From positions 1 to 24,213 of the forward strand of contig JAVBMC010000075.1 of NCBI GenBank assembly GCA_031552845.1: a stretch of DNA of 24,213 nt, in the 5' to 3' direction. The notes below the pieces were generated by a model that was not told the DNA's origin, did no database searches, and was given only the letters and a program-made list of their open reading frames with translations. Numbering within the stretch: the stretch's first letter is position 1; each line of letters begins with the position of its first letter. Made by a program: the position numbers and the translations under genes. Shown here one piece after another: positions 1-7,369 of this stretch. This DNA comes from JAVBMC01 sp031552845. GTDB taxonomy: Bacteria; Verrucomicrobiota; Kiritimatiellia; RFP12; DVOR01.

Positions 1-801
1 AGCAGTTCAAAATCTTCCGGGGTATCGTGATCGACCTATTGCAAAGCAGGGAGGCGCACCAGCGTTACTCCATTTATGCCGCCACCCAAATAGCCAATCA
101 GTGCACCGGCCTTCATATCAGTGCTAAAACCGTCTATAACATGTTGATGCAAGGCCGCTTAGGCAACCTGACCCCCAAGAAAGTCCTCTTCTTCCGCAAG
201 CCCAAACGCAAGGCTCCGCGCAAAGCCACCACCCCCCATAAAGCCAAACTCGGCCACAGTATTGACCAACGCCCGCAGCACATCGATCTGCGCGAAGAGT
301 TCGGACATTTTGAAGGCGATACCCTCTGCAGCCGCCGGGGAGATAAGACCGTCATCTTCTCCTTCATCGAACGCTCCACCCGCATGCAGTTCTGCTACAA
401 AATGCCCCGCAACACCATCAAATGCGCCCGTAAAGCCCTGCGCCTGCTGCTCAAAGACTGCTCCTACATCAAAACAATCACCTTCGACAACGGCAGCGAG
501 TTCTCCGATGTCAAAGGGATGCTCAAACTCCTGCGCCGTCATACCCCAGGTGCCATGATCTATTACGCCCACCCCAACAGCTCCTGGGACCGCGGCAGTA
601 ACGAAAACAACCATCGCCTCATCCGCCGCTTTGCTCCCAAAGGTAGCCGGTTAAGCCAGATCAGCCACCGCGAACTGGCCGAAGGCGTTGCCTTCATCAA
701 CCGGCTCCCCCGCAAGATCTTTGACGGGCAAAGCGCTCTTGAGCTCTGGAATGCCGCTTTGCAAAAAGTCGTCTGAAAGTGAAATCATTTATTGCAATGA
801 A
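1..801 (+). mobile_element. IS30-family insertion sequence, right-hand portion
   Basis: The transposase stops at 776, and the next ~25 bases (AAATCATTTATTGCAATGA) have the AT-rich look of an IS30-type terminal repeat. The exact end is inferred, not seen, because the left end is outside the window; I place it near 798-803. The neighbouring HU-like gene is recognisable up to codons ending about 802 and then reads four residues (HCNK) and a stop from the presumed IS end. This fits insertion into the last codons of that gene. Confidence 0.6.
3..776 (+). CDS. IS30-family transposase, 5' end outside the window
   Basis: The reading frame is open from the window edge, so the N-terminal DNA-binding part is missing; what remains is about 257 codons, against roughly 320-350 for the family. 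The DDE-type catalytic core is complete. Counting from the GTG at position 27, the first Asp lies in FEGDTL (D98), the second in TFDNGSEF (D154), and the Glu in the WDRGSNENNHRLIRRFAPKG-type block (E193), which is the typical IS30 signature. Such enzymes cut and join the element's inverted ends. The gene runs towards, and ends 8 bp before, the stop codon of a convergent HU-like gene. Nothing in the visible part is broken, so the enzyme may be active. The GTG at 27 is only an internal codon, not the real start. Confidence 0.93.
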   Translation, partial: QFKIFRGIVIDLLQSREAHQRYSIYAATQIANQCTGLHISAKTVYNMLMQGRLGNLTPKKVLFFRKPKRKAPRKATTPHKAKLGHSIDQRPQHIDLREEFGHFEGDTLCSRRGDKTVIFSFIERSTRMQFCYKMPRNTIKCARKALRLLLKDCSYIKTITFDNGSEFSDVKGMLKLLRRHTPGAMIYYAHPNSSWDRGSNENNHRLIRRFAPKGSRLSQISHRELAEGVAFINRLPRKIFDGQSALELWNAALQKVV

Positions 802-1504
802 CCAGTGTTCCGATCGCGAGCTTTTTGCTGCGGTGGATGCGGGTGCGCACTTCAACGCGATAACTCTGCCCGGCCTGCACTTCCGCCGGAACAAGAAAGC
901 TCAGGCGAGAGGGTTTGTTATCAAGAAACCCCGTCACGCGCACGGCTTCGCCTGATTCCTGCGGGATCAGCCAAATCCCCTCATCCCCCATATTCGGATG
1001 AATACGCAGGTGTTTGCCGCGGATACCCGCGATGCCGCCGGGAGTGAGCAGATCATTGGTTGTGCCCGAGAGCCCGTCTTCAAACCGCGTCAGCACAGGC
1101 GTTTTCGCCTTGAAGTCGATCAGCGTGACCGAGATGTTCTCGGGGCTGACGACCATGCTGCGCAAAGACTTCTTAAAAGTCATCTTCATCCGGAAGCGCC
1201 GTCCCTTGGGCGAAATGTCGTTGCCGTCTTTATCCATCACGCCGTTGGCATGGAGGTGAATGCTACCAAGGCCGGGAATGTCAACCGCCATGCCGTGCAT
1301 GACTTCGTCGACAATAACTTCGCCGAGGTTGTGCAGTACGGCCAACACATCGGCTTTGGACACAGTGGTGCCGGAAGCGGCAATACGCTTGGCGAGTTTT
1401 GACTCCGGGAGCTTTTGCCCCATTTGCGTGGCATAGATGTACTCCCCGCGTGCCTTCTGAGCGGCGTACAATGCAGGCCGCTTGATGAGTGTGATCTTGG
1501 ACAT
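785..1504 (-). CDS. HU-like DNA-binding protein with C-terminal DUF4469 (HU-HIG type)
   Basis: The product has 239 residues. The N-terminal half (about residues 1-125) is a divergent HU/IHF fold, with the family's helical start and a strand region around VDIPGLGSIHL. After a linker (about 126-140) comes a DUF4469-like beta domain containing TPGGIAGIRGKHLRI and ending in YRVEVRTRIHRSKK. Two-domain proteins of this kind are common in Bacteroidota and PVC bacteria and are thought to bind DNA; the role of the tail is unknown. I chose the ATG at 1504 because MSKITLIKRP is a typical beginning and AGGAAA stands about 8 nt upstream; the frame stays open to 1567 but without family-like sequence. The last residues, HCNK, are probably encoded by the end of the adjoining IS30 element, so the native last few residues seem to be lost. 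The domain itself looks nearly intact. Confidence 0.82.
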   Translation of the reverse strand: MSKITLIKRPALYAAQKARGEYIYATQMGQKLPESKLAKRIAASGTTVSKADVLAVLHNLGEVIVDEVMHGMAVDIPGLGSIHLHANGVMDKDGNDISPKGRRFRMKMTFKKSLRSMVVSPENISVTLIDFKAKTPVLTRFEDGLSGTTNDLLTPGGIAGIRGKHLRIHPNMGDEGIWLIPQESGEAVRVTGFLDNKPSRLSFLVPAEVQAGQSYRVEVRTRIHRSKKLAIGTLVHCNK

Positions 1505-1561
1505 GATGTCTTTTCCTAACTGCCGCCTTTTTACAGTGTTAAGCTGGCAGCCGGCGGCGTC

Positions 1562-1567
1562 TGTCAA
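1562..1567 (-). promoter_or_regulatory. Candidate -35 box of the HU-like gene
   Basis: On the minus strand this reads TTGACA, a perfect sigma-70 -35 box, 58 bp before the ATG at 1504. The matching -10 is weak: the 17-bp spacing gives GCTTAA and a 20-bp spacing gives TAACAC. The promoter is plausible but not secure. Confidence 0.35.
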
Positions 1568-1857
1568 CCCGACGCCATGGCGATTCCGAATAAACCATAC
1601 AACGCACTCGCGTTACTGGTGGATATCCCCCTGACATCTGAACTGCACGCCGGCCAAACGGGCAGTCTATATGTTGATGGCTCCTTCCGAGCTTGGGCTC
1701 CGATATGCGCTATGCGCGTCAGTGATCGGTCACCCAATGGGGTCAACGGGGATGCAGTTTAGCAGAATAGGGATTAAAGTCAAGAGGTAAAATTCGATCT
1801 CGTCGACTTCTACGATTTAATCGACATATTCCTGGCCAATGGGAACTTACTGCCGCT
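1568..1857. other. Intergenic stretch without a supported gene
   Basis: About 290 bp lie between the HU-like gene's promoter and the 3' end of the tsaC-type gene. Open frames of about 60 codons exist on both strands but have no start signals and no recognisable content. A weak hairpin (GTCGA at 1803-1807 with TCGAC at 1821-1825, followed by AT-rich DNA) lies just downstream of the tsaC-type stop and might help end the operon's transcript; it lacks a clear T-tract. I see no RNA gene here. Confidence 0.4.
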
Positions 1858-2424
1858 TTATAGCTTAATCGGCCCTTGGCGTAGTACCGACACTTCGCCG
1901 GTGCGGGTAATCTTGACTACCGTACTTGCTGTTCCGCCGGATGACGTACCGTCATCCGCGAGCAAGTCTGATGCAATTCCCACCGATGCCAATGCCGCCG
2001 CGGCATCCACTGCCGGCATCTCGCCGCTTAAATTCGCGCTGGAGACCCGTAGCACTCCGCCGCACCGTCGTAGCAGTTCACGCGTCCACTCATGCGCCGG
2101 CACGCGGAATCCTTCAAAGCCTCCCGACGGCAGCTCCAGCACGAGCGTCAGCGCACCCGGCCAGAAACGCATTGCCAGCTCTTCGGCTTTGGGTGGGAAT
2201 GCCACACCGAACGCCCGCACATCGGTCCAATCCGCCGCCAGTAAAGCAATCGGCTTATTCAAACTGCGCTCTTTGATAGCCACCAACCGCTCCACTGCCT
2301 CGGCATGTTTCGGATGCGCGGCAATACCATAGACCGTATCAGTCGGAATCACCGCCACGCCACCGTTTAACAGCACATCGGCACAGCGCTGAAGTCCGCT
2401 TGCATCAGCTTTGCAAACGTTCAT
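1858..2424 (-). CDS. tsaC: L-threonylcarbamoyladenylate synthase (TsaC/YrdC/Sua5 family)
   Basis: A 188-residue YrdC-domain protein. It makes threonylcarbamoyl-AMP from threonine, bicarbonate and ATP in the cytoplasm, the first step towards t6A37 in tRNAs that read ANN codons. Family marks are visible: VIPTDTVYGIA near residue 23, the nucleotide-binding KERSLNKPI block near 51, the FWPGALTLVL motif near 82, and SSANLSGE in the C-terminal half. The length matches the short, single-domain TsaC type and not the longer Sua5 with its extra C-terminal domain. The ATG at 2424 overlaps the stop of the upstream exonuclease gene (ATGA), which fixes the start and suggests translational coupling. A longer open frame to 2550 would run back through the exonuclease gene and is not supported. 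It is the last gene of the minus-strand operon. Confidence 0.92.
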   Translation of the reverse strand: MNVCKADASGLQRCADVLLNGGVAVIPTDTVYGIAAHPKHAEAVERLVAIKERSLNKPIALLAADWTDVRAFGVAFPPKAEELAMRFWPGALTLVLELPSGGFEGFRVPAHEWTRELLRRCGGVLRVSSANLSGEMPAVDAAAALASVGIASDLLADDGTSSGGTASTVVKITRTGEVSVLRQGPIKL

Positions 2425-2960
2425 TGCATGCCCCCAATCTGCCGTAATAGAAACGACAACAGCACCGCGCACGCCACTGCATCGTAATAGGCATCGTGTG
2501 CTTCCAGTCCAGGAGTCAGCTCGGTAACAGAATCCGCCAGCCCAAAGCACTGGACCAACGAATCAAGCGTATAGCTTTCGAGTCCCGGATAGTGACGGCG
2601 GTAAAGTTTCAATGTATCGACCCACTCGCCCCACGGATGCAATGGTGCCCAAGTGTTCAGCGCTTTGCGTTCGGTGCCGATGTTATGCGCCACCAAAGTG
2701 CGTCCGCGGCACAACTCCATCACCTGCGCAGTGACTTCATCGACCCGAGGTGCCTGTGCCAACGTTTCGCGCAGCACCGCGTGACGTCCCGGCGCGTGTT
2801 TGTTGAACGGCCGTTCTGCATCGACGCGTACAAGCGTGTTGAGTCCTTGCGAGACATCCACCTGTCCATCACGCACATGCACGAGGCCGACTTGCCACAC
2901 CTCAGTTGGGAAGCCCCGCACGTGACCGGTCGTCTCCACATCAATGACGGCAAAGTCCAT
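2421..2960 (-). CDS. DEDDh-family 3'-5' exonuclease (DnaQ/epsilon-like)
   Basis: A 179-residue single-domain nuclease. All three exonuclease motifs are present: Exo I as VIDVETTG (D7 and E9, metal ligands), Exo II around LVAHNIGTERKAL, and Exo III as HDAYYDAVACAVL, with the His that defines the DEDDh subtype. Such enzymes remove nucleotides from 3' ends of DNA or RNA. The protein is too short to be PolC or a polymerase fusion and lacks a PHP or tau-binding region, so it could be a stand-alone epsilon-like proofreader, an RNase T/oligoribonuclease-like RNA trimmer, or a repair nuclease. Its place between a coiled-coil protein gene and tsaC, with MiaB upstream, makes a role in tRNA 3' processing thinkable, but that is inference. 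The gap to the upstream gene is 8 bp. Confidence 0.85.
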   Translation of the reverse strand: MDFAVIDVETTGHVRGFPTEVWQVGLVHVRDGQVDVSQGLNTLVRVDAERPFNKHAPGRHAVLRETLAQAPRVDEVTAQVMELCRGRTLVAHNIGTERKALNTWAPLHPWGEWVDTLKLYRRHYPGLESYTLDSLVQCFGLADSVTELTPGLEAHDAYYDAVACAVLLSFLLRQIGGMQ

Positions 2961-2968
2961 ATTAGCTA

Positions 2969-3949
2969 TTAAGGAATCAGCCCCTGCAAGAGCGGCGCGA
3001 GGCGCTTCTGCTCGGCACGCAGCGAGACAACCTGCGGATCTTTGTTCGGATCGAACGCCGCACCGCTATAGGCCTCCGGATGCGCGTTCTTCCACTCGCG
3101 GTATTTCGGCTGAACATCCTGAACCCGGCGTTGCAACACCGCCTGTTCATGACGCAGCGTACGCAACAGGTCCTCCGCCTTCACACGGTCGCCCATGTCA
3201 GCCTTGTCGCGTGCCTCGGTGATACGCTTGGCCTCCTTGATGGAGGCTTCGTAAGCCTGATACGCCGCGACATATTCTTTCTTATAAGGGTTGGCATCGC
3301 CGTTAGAGTTGGACTTCATCTGCTGCTCACGCACATACTTCTCAATCTCGGCCTCATACTTGTAATATCCTTTGAGGGCAGTCAGCGCTTCGGCATCAAG
3401 CCCTTCTGGACGGCTGGTCATCAACAGTACGGCACGTTGCGGAAAGAGCAGCTGTGTTTCGTTGTCGGACTCCGCCGAAGTCGCACGGATGCAGAGTACG
3501 TTGTTGATCGTTACATACTCCAAACAGTTGATCAGCACGCCGCCGCTCAGCATTCCCGCCGCCACGCCGTCAGTTGTGTAGTAAGGGAACGGCGCACAGG
3601 TAATGCCCCACGAGCACTCCTCATCAGCCTTTGCCAATGCCGGGCGCGGATGCTGCTCCACAGCAGGCACCGATGTTGCTGTATCTACAGCAGGTGCAGT
3701 ATCGTTCGTGCTCTCTGTGGTTTCAGTCACAGCCGGCTTCTTGAAGGCAAACCGGACGCTCTTCTGCTCTTGCAGGATTTCCCGCACCTGCTGCTGCTCG
3801 CCCGCATAGTCATGCACCACAACTACGCTCGGCAAGCGCACCTCAATCCGCGAAACGCTGCCCATGCTTTGCTTCAGCTTGGGAATGCCAAACCACACCA
3901 GCGCTAGCAACGCCGCCGCGACAACTACATAACGAATCAAAAAGCCCAT
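2969..3949 (-). CDS. Membrane-anchored coiled-coil protein of unknown function
   Basis: I do not recognise this 326-residue protein. It has one N-terminal membrane helix (about residues 4-21, preceded by few charges), then a probably extracytoplasmic part. A low-complexity Thr/Ser/Pro/Ala linker covers about 72-105. A small domain with five cysteines (C112, C118, C142, C153 and nearby GGVLINCLEYVTINNVLCIR) follows at about 108-178, and a long charged helical or coiled-coil stretch at about 185-290. The paired cysteines would suit disulfides outside the cytoplasm. A GAGGG Shine-Dalgarno sequence overlaps the stop codon of miaB 10 bp upstream, so it is translated with the operon. It could be an envelope or secretion accessory protein; I have no motif for an enzyme. 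Confidence 0.8.
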   Translation of the reverse strand: MGFLIRYVVVAAALLALVWFGIPKLKQSMGSVSRIEVRLPSVVVVHDYAGEQQQVREILQEQKSVRFAFKKPAVTETTESTNDTAPAVDTATSVPAVEQHPRPALAKADEECSWGITCAPFPYYTTDGVAAGMLSGGVLINCLEYVTINNVLCIRATSAESDNETQLLFPQRAVLLMTSRPEGLDAEALTALKGYYKYEAEIEKYVREQQMKSNSNGDANPYKKEYVAAYQAYEASIKEAKRITEARDKADMGDRVKAEDLLRTLRHEQAVLQRRVQDVQPKYREWKNAHPEAYSGAAFDPNKDPQVVSLRAEQKRLAPLLQGLIP

Positions 3950-3959
3950 ACTTCGACCC

Positions 3960-5306
3960 TCATTCCTTCTCTATTGTTCCATACACTGTTTGCGGCGCCG
4001 CACGGGTAATCCGCACGGAGACCATGTCACCGACCTTGGTGGACGGCAACGGTTCAAAAACGACAATCTTATTACTCGACGAGCGGCCCGACCAGCGTGC
4101 GGCATTGCGCAGGCTGGGACCTTCTGCCAACACTTCCAACACACTGCCGATAAGCTGCTCATTGAGCTTGAGTCCACGTGCATCCTGATCTGCCAAAAGC
4201 ACCTGATTACGCCGCATTTTCTCATCGGCACTCACATCATCCTCCAACGCCGCAGCAGGCGTCCCCGGGCGCGGCGAATACTTGAAGATGAATGCATTGT
4301 CGAACCCGGCCTCCTGCATCAACGAACGTGTCGCCTCAAAGTCCTCAACCGTCTCACCTGGATAACCGACGATGATGTCGGTGGTGAGCGCAAATCCCGG
4401 CACCGCCGCACGCAAGCTCTGCACCGTCTTGAGATAGTCCTCACGCGTATAACCGCGGCGCATAGCCTTTAATATCCGGTCTGAACCCGATTGCAATGGC
4501 AGATGCAAATGGCTCGCAAGGACAGGCTGTTCAGAGTGCAGCCGCACCAGCTCCGCCGAACAGCCAACCGGATGTCCCGAGGTGTAGCGCACGCGCTTAA
4601 TGCCCGGCATTGCGGCCACAGCCTCAAGCAGGCGCGTGAAGGGCTCCTTGTAACCGCCCGGCGAAACATCGTCAGCTGCCCATACTTCGTTGCTGCGTCC
4701 ATAGTTGATGACGCTCTGCCCCAACAGTGTGACTTCCTTGATGCCATGTTTTACGAGCACTTCAATCTCCGCCAGAATCTCCCGCGCCGGACGGCTGTAT
4801 TCCGAGCCGCGCACATCAGGCACAATGCAATACGAACAGCGGCGGTTACAACCGAGCAGAATGGTCACAAATGCCGAGATGCCGCCATCGGTATGTTCAG
4901 TCGGCACGTCTGGAATATCATCGGACGAACCCAGCTCGCAGATTTGCTTCTCGCCCTTTTGCAAACGTTCAATGACGTAAGGGATTGCACCGTTGCGGCG
5001 CGTGCCGATGGCGAAGTCCAGCCCGGGCACCAGCTTGAAAAGCTCGCGCCCCAACCGCTGCACCATGCACCCGCTGACACCAACGATGCGGTCGGGCTTT
5101 TCGGCCTTCCCCACGCAGAGCAAACGCAGCTTGCCGATGGCTTTGTCTTCCGCCTTGCCACGCACGCTGCAGGAGTTGACGATGATGAGCTGTGCGTCCG
5201 ACTCCTCCTCAACAGCCTGATGTCCCGCCGCAGTTAACAGCGCGCTGGAGGCTTCAGAATCGCGCACGTTCATCTGGCAGCCATAAGTCCGAATAATAAA
5301 CTTCAT
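3960..5306 (-). CDS. miaB: tRNA-2-methylthio-N6-dimethylallyladenosine synthase MiaB
   Basis: A 448-residue radical-SAM methylthiotransferase that adds the 2-methylthio group to i6A37 of tRNAs reading UNN codons, using two 4Fe-4S clusters. The N-terminal MTTase domain has its three cluster cysteines at C10 (TYGCQMN), C46 (NSCSVR) and C80 (SGCMVQ). The radical-SAM triad is C153-x3-C157-x2-C160 in LLGCNRRCSYCIVP. A C-terminal TRAM domain (about residues 380-446) ends the protein. The length and the YGCQMN start fit MiaB better than MtaB or RimO. The start codon overlaps the stop of the upstream AsmA-like gene by 4 bp (ATGA). I see no miaA in the window. Confidence 0.95.
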   Translation of the reverse strand: MKFIIRTYGCQMNVRDSEASSALLTAAGHQAVEEESDAQLIIVNSCSVRGKAEDKAIGKLRLLCVGKAEKPDRIVGVSGCMVQRLGRELFKLVPGLDFAIGTRRNGAIPYVIERLQKGEKQICELGSSDDIPDVPTEHTDGGISAFVTILLGCNRRCSYCIVPDVRGSEYSRPAREILAEIEVLVKHGIKEVTLLGQSVINYGRSNEVWAADDVSPGGYKEPFTRLLEAVAAMPGIKRVRYTSGHPVGCSAELVRLHSEQPVLASHLHLPLQSGSDRILKAMRRGYTREDYLKTVQSLRAAVPGFALTTDIIVGYPGETVEDFEATRSLMQEAGFDNAFIFKYSPRPGTPAAALEDDVSADEKMRRNQVLLADQDARGLKLNEQLIGSVLEVLAEGPSLRNAARWSGRSSSNKIVVFEPLPSTKVGDMVSVRITRAAPQTVYGTIEKE

Positions 5307-7189
5307 TGTGATTGCGTATCCGATCCCGTCAGCCCCATGCGTTCAAGCAGGCCGACATAAGTCCATACAGGGGTTCCGAGGCTTCCGCTTAAACGGAACT
5401 GCATAAATAACCGCGACATCGGGTACGCCAGATAGGCCGTCAAACGGCGGGCGATGCTTTTATCCTGAAAGAATACCGTGCGGGCTGTCATGTTCAGCAC
5501 ATCGGGCGAAATGGCGTAAGTACCGTGCATACGCACACCGAACACATCGCCGCTGATATCAATCGAAACAATCGAGATGACGCCGTTTGTCACCGTTAAG
5601 TCAAAGTCGGCCTTCGTCTGATCAACCAGCATCTCCACGCCCGGCACGTTCTTGGCCAGATAGTCGGTAAAACCCGCGAAAAGCTTCACGCGATTCAAGC
5701 GCCCATGTTCGATAACACCCTTCCCCCATCCGTTCAAACGACGTACGGGATGCTCACCCTCCAAATCGCCGTCAAGCGCTAATGTTCCGCTCAGCATGCC
5801 CAAAGATTCTTGCCCCGGTGATTTGAAGAACGCATCAAACGCCGCCATGGAAATGTTGGTGAAGGCGCCCTCGGTCGTGAAGCGCAGCGGGGTCTCCGGC
5901 TTGAAGTAGAGGCGGAAGTTACCCGTCGCCACGCCGTTCCCGTTCGCCGTTGCCACCACGTTGTCAAAATTCACTACACCATTGGTCATCACCAGATCGA
6001 CTTTGCCCGACTCCACCGGAATTTGGAACACCGTGCCCGCGCCAGCCTCAAACTTGCCATTCAAATAAACAGACTCCAGCGGCGTCTTGACGGTGTAAAG
6101 CGAACCGGTCATCGAAAGCGTCACGCCTGCATTGAAGGTAAAGTTAGTGGCTGGCTTCTCCACTTGATTGATGATACGCGTCATCGCCTGCGGATTCATC
6201 TGCGCCTTCGCATCAAAGTAAAGCATATGGTCGGCGGCCGTGTTGTAGAGAAAGCCCTCAAGATAGCCCGACTCATGTTCCGCCCGCAGAGGACCGATTT
6301 TTGTGTTACGGCCATTGATGCTAATACGCCCCTTCACATGCTTGAGCGGCTCATCGCGGTAAGAGAAGTTGCTCCCCTCTGCGCCAATCTCAATCAACGT
6401 CGTGTTATCACCCGCACCAAAGCTGATCGTCAATCCGCACGTTGCGTCAATCACCCCATCCGGCGCAAAATCAAACAACCGGCAATACTCCTCTACAACC
6501 CCCAGCTTCAACAGCTTAAATAGCGGATACAAACGGGACGGGATGGTCGCCCCCCGCAAATCGGCATACACATACTGCTTGTCCAAATCAACACGGGCGC
6601 TCCCTGTCACCTTCTCCTGACGGCGCAACGGATCATTCCAAGTGATATACACGTCCTTCGCGCTGATGCCATTCCCATCCTTTGCGCTGACAATACACCT
6701 CGCCTCCTCTGCCGTGATATCCAAAATATTCACGCCCGTCAAACGGACAGCGATGTCATCAAAAGCAATCTCTGTATCAAGATCATGCTTACGTGCTTTC
6801 GGCGGAGCATCGAGATCAGGCGGCGGCAAGGACGTCATACGTACCTGATGCGCCTCCACGCCACGAATCCAATCCACCCCCGGCAGCGAAAACGACGGAC
6901 GCACCTGCACCGTCACCAAACCGATCGAACCAAACGGCCGCTCCGCCTCCGGCACCGAAAGACGTATCTCCTCCGCAATCAATCCTCGCCAGATATTAAA
7001 CCGCAGTTTCCGTACCGTCACCACGCACGAATCCGACGAAACCGCCCGCGTCAGCTTCGCCACCCACCGCTCCGGCACCCCTTGGTCGACAACAAACAAC
7101 AGCACAACCGCCCCCATCACCAGAAGCAGTCCCAGCATCACCGCTAGTCTTACCAGAAAATGTACAAATTTGCACAACCGCAAAAACAT
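5303..7189 (-). CDS. AsmA-like envelope protein (AsmA/DUF3971/YhdP-type)
   Basis: A 628-residue protein with one strong N-terminal membrane helix (about residues 8-35, VRLAVMLGLLLVMGAVVLLF) and a long, beta-rich, probably periplasmic remainder. The repeated short strands with Gly/Asn turns and the C-terminal block (GKGVIEHGRLNRVKLF, then FDLTVTNGVI...) resemble the AsmA_2 C-terminal region. Such proteins form bridge-like grooves that move phospholipids towards the outer membrane. I chose the ATG at 7189, giving MFLRLCKFVHFLVRL. A GTG at 7246 in the same frame would add 19 residues but would lie upstream of the predicted promoter. It is the first gene of a five-gene operon. The link between an envelope protein and tRNA modification genes is unexplained and may be just co-transcription. 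Confidence 0.7.
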   Translation of the reverse strand: MFLRLCKFVHFLVRLAVMLGLLLVMGAVVLLFVVDQGVPERWVAKLTRAVSSDSCVVTVRKLRFNIWRGLIAEEIRLSVPEAERPFGSIGLVTVQVRPSFSLPGVDWIRGVEAHQVRMTSLPPPDLDAPPKARKHDLDTEIAFDDIAVRLTGVNILDITAEEARCIVSAKDGNGISAKDVYITWNDPLRRQEKVTGSARVDLDKQYVYADLRGATIPSRLYPLFKLLKLGVVEEYCRLFDFAPDGVIDATCGLTISFGAGDNTTLIEIGAEGSNFSYRDEPLKHVKGRISINGRNTKIGPLRAEHESGYLEGFLYNTAADHMLYFDAKAQMNPQAMTRIINQVEKPATNFTFNAGVTLSMTGSLYTVKTPLESVYLNGKFEAGAGTVFQIPVESGKVDLVMTNGVVNFDNVVATANGNGVATGNFRLYFKPETPLRFTTEGAFTNISMAAFDAFFKSPGQESLGMLSGTLALDGDLEGEHPVRRLNGWGKGVIEHGRLNRVKLFAGFTDYLAKNVPGVEMLVDQTKADFDLTVTNGVISIVSIDISGDVFGVRMHGTYAISPDVLNMTARTVFFQDKSIARRLTAYLAYPMSRLFMQFRLSGSLGTPVWTYVGLLERMGLTGSDTQSQ

Positions 7190-7195
7190 CCCCAC

Positions 7196-7224
7196 AGCAT
7201 AACAAAACACCCCCTCAAAATCAA
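7196..7224 (-). promoter_or_regulatory. Predicted promoter of the AsmA-miaB-tsaC operon
   Basis: Minus strand: TTGATT (7224-7219), a 17-bp spacer, then TATGCT (7201-7196). The -10 box ends only 6 nt before the ATG at 7189, so the mRNA would begin at or next to the start codon. This is a sequence match only. Confidence 0.5.
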
Positions 7225-7332
7225 GAATAACAACCCGATCATCCACCCACTAACACCTATTGGGTAATTGATCCGTACAAGGACGTTAAGAGGGCATCGC
7301 CCTATACTGATGGTGTCCTAAAATATGACGGC

Positions 7333-7361
7333 TTGCGTTTAGCTGAAGTTTCTGGTATGAT
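7333..7361 (+). promoter_or_regulatory. Predicted promoter of the DUF2723-pfkB operon
   Basis: TTGCGT (7333-7338), a 17-bp spacer, then TATGAT (7356-7361), with TGG just before the -10 (extended -10 TGn). The -10 ends 8 nt before the ATG at 7370, which leaves no room for a Shine-Dalgarno leader. The same -35 hexamer, TTGCGT, stands before accD. Confidence 0.6.
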
Positions 7362-7369
7362 TCCGTGTA

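Noticed and set aside
1577..1762. Possible small gene between the HU-like gene and tsaC (61 codons plus strand, 60 codons minus strand)
   Set aside because: Neither frame has a ribosome-binding site or a recognisable motif, and the two overlap each other; most likely chance.
1794..1860. Peptide-like plus-strand stretch (FDLVDFYDLIDIFLANG) beyond the tsaC stop
   Set aside because: It follows a stop codon at once, has no start codon, and is too short to separate from chance.
3080..3907. 275-codon open frame on the plus strand opposite the coiled-coil protein gene
   Set aside because: The minus-strand frame has a proper start, ribosome-binding site and operon position; the plus-strand product has no domain pattern.
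4491..5237. 248-codon open frame opposite miaB
   Set aside because: It is a shadow of miaB, whose motifs are all intact on the minus strand.
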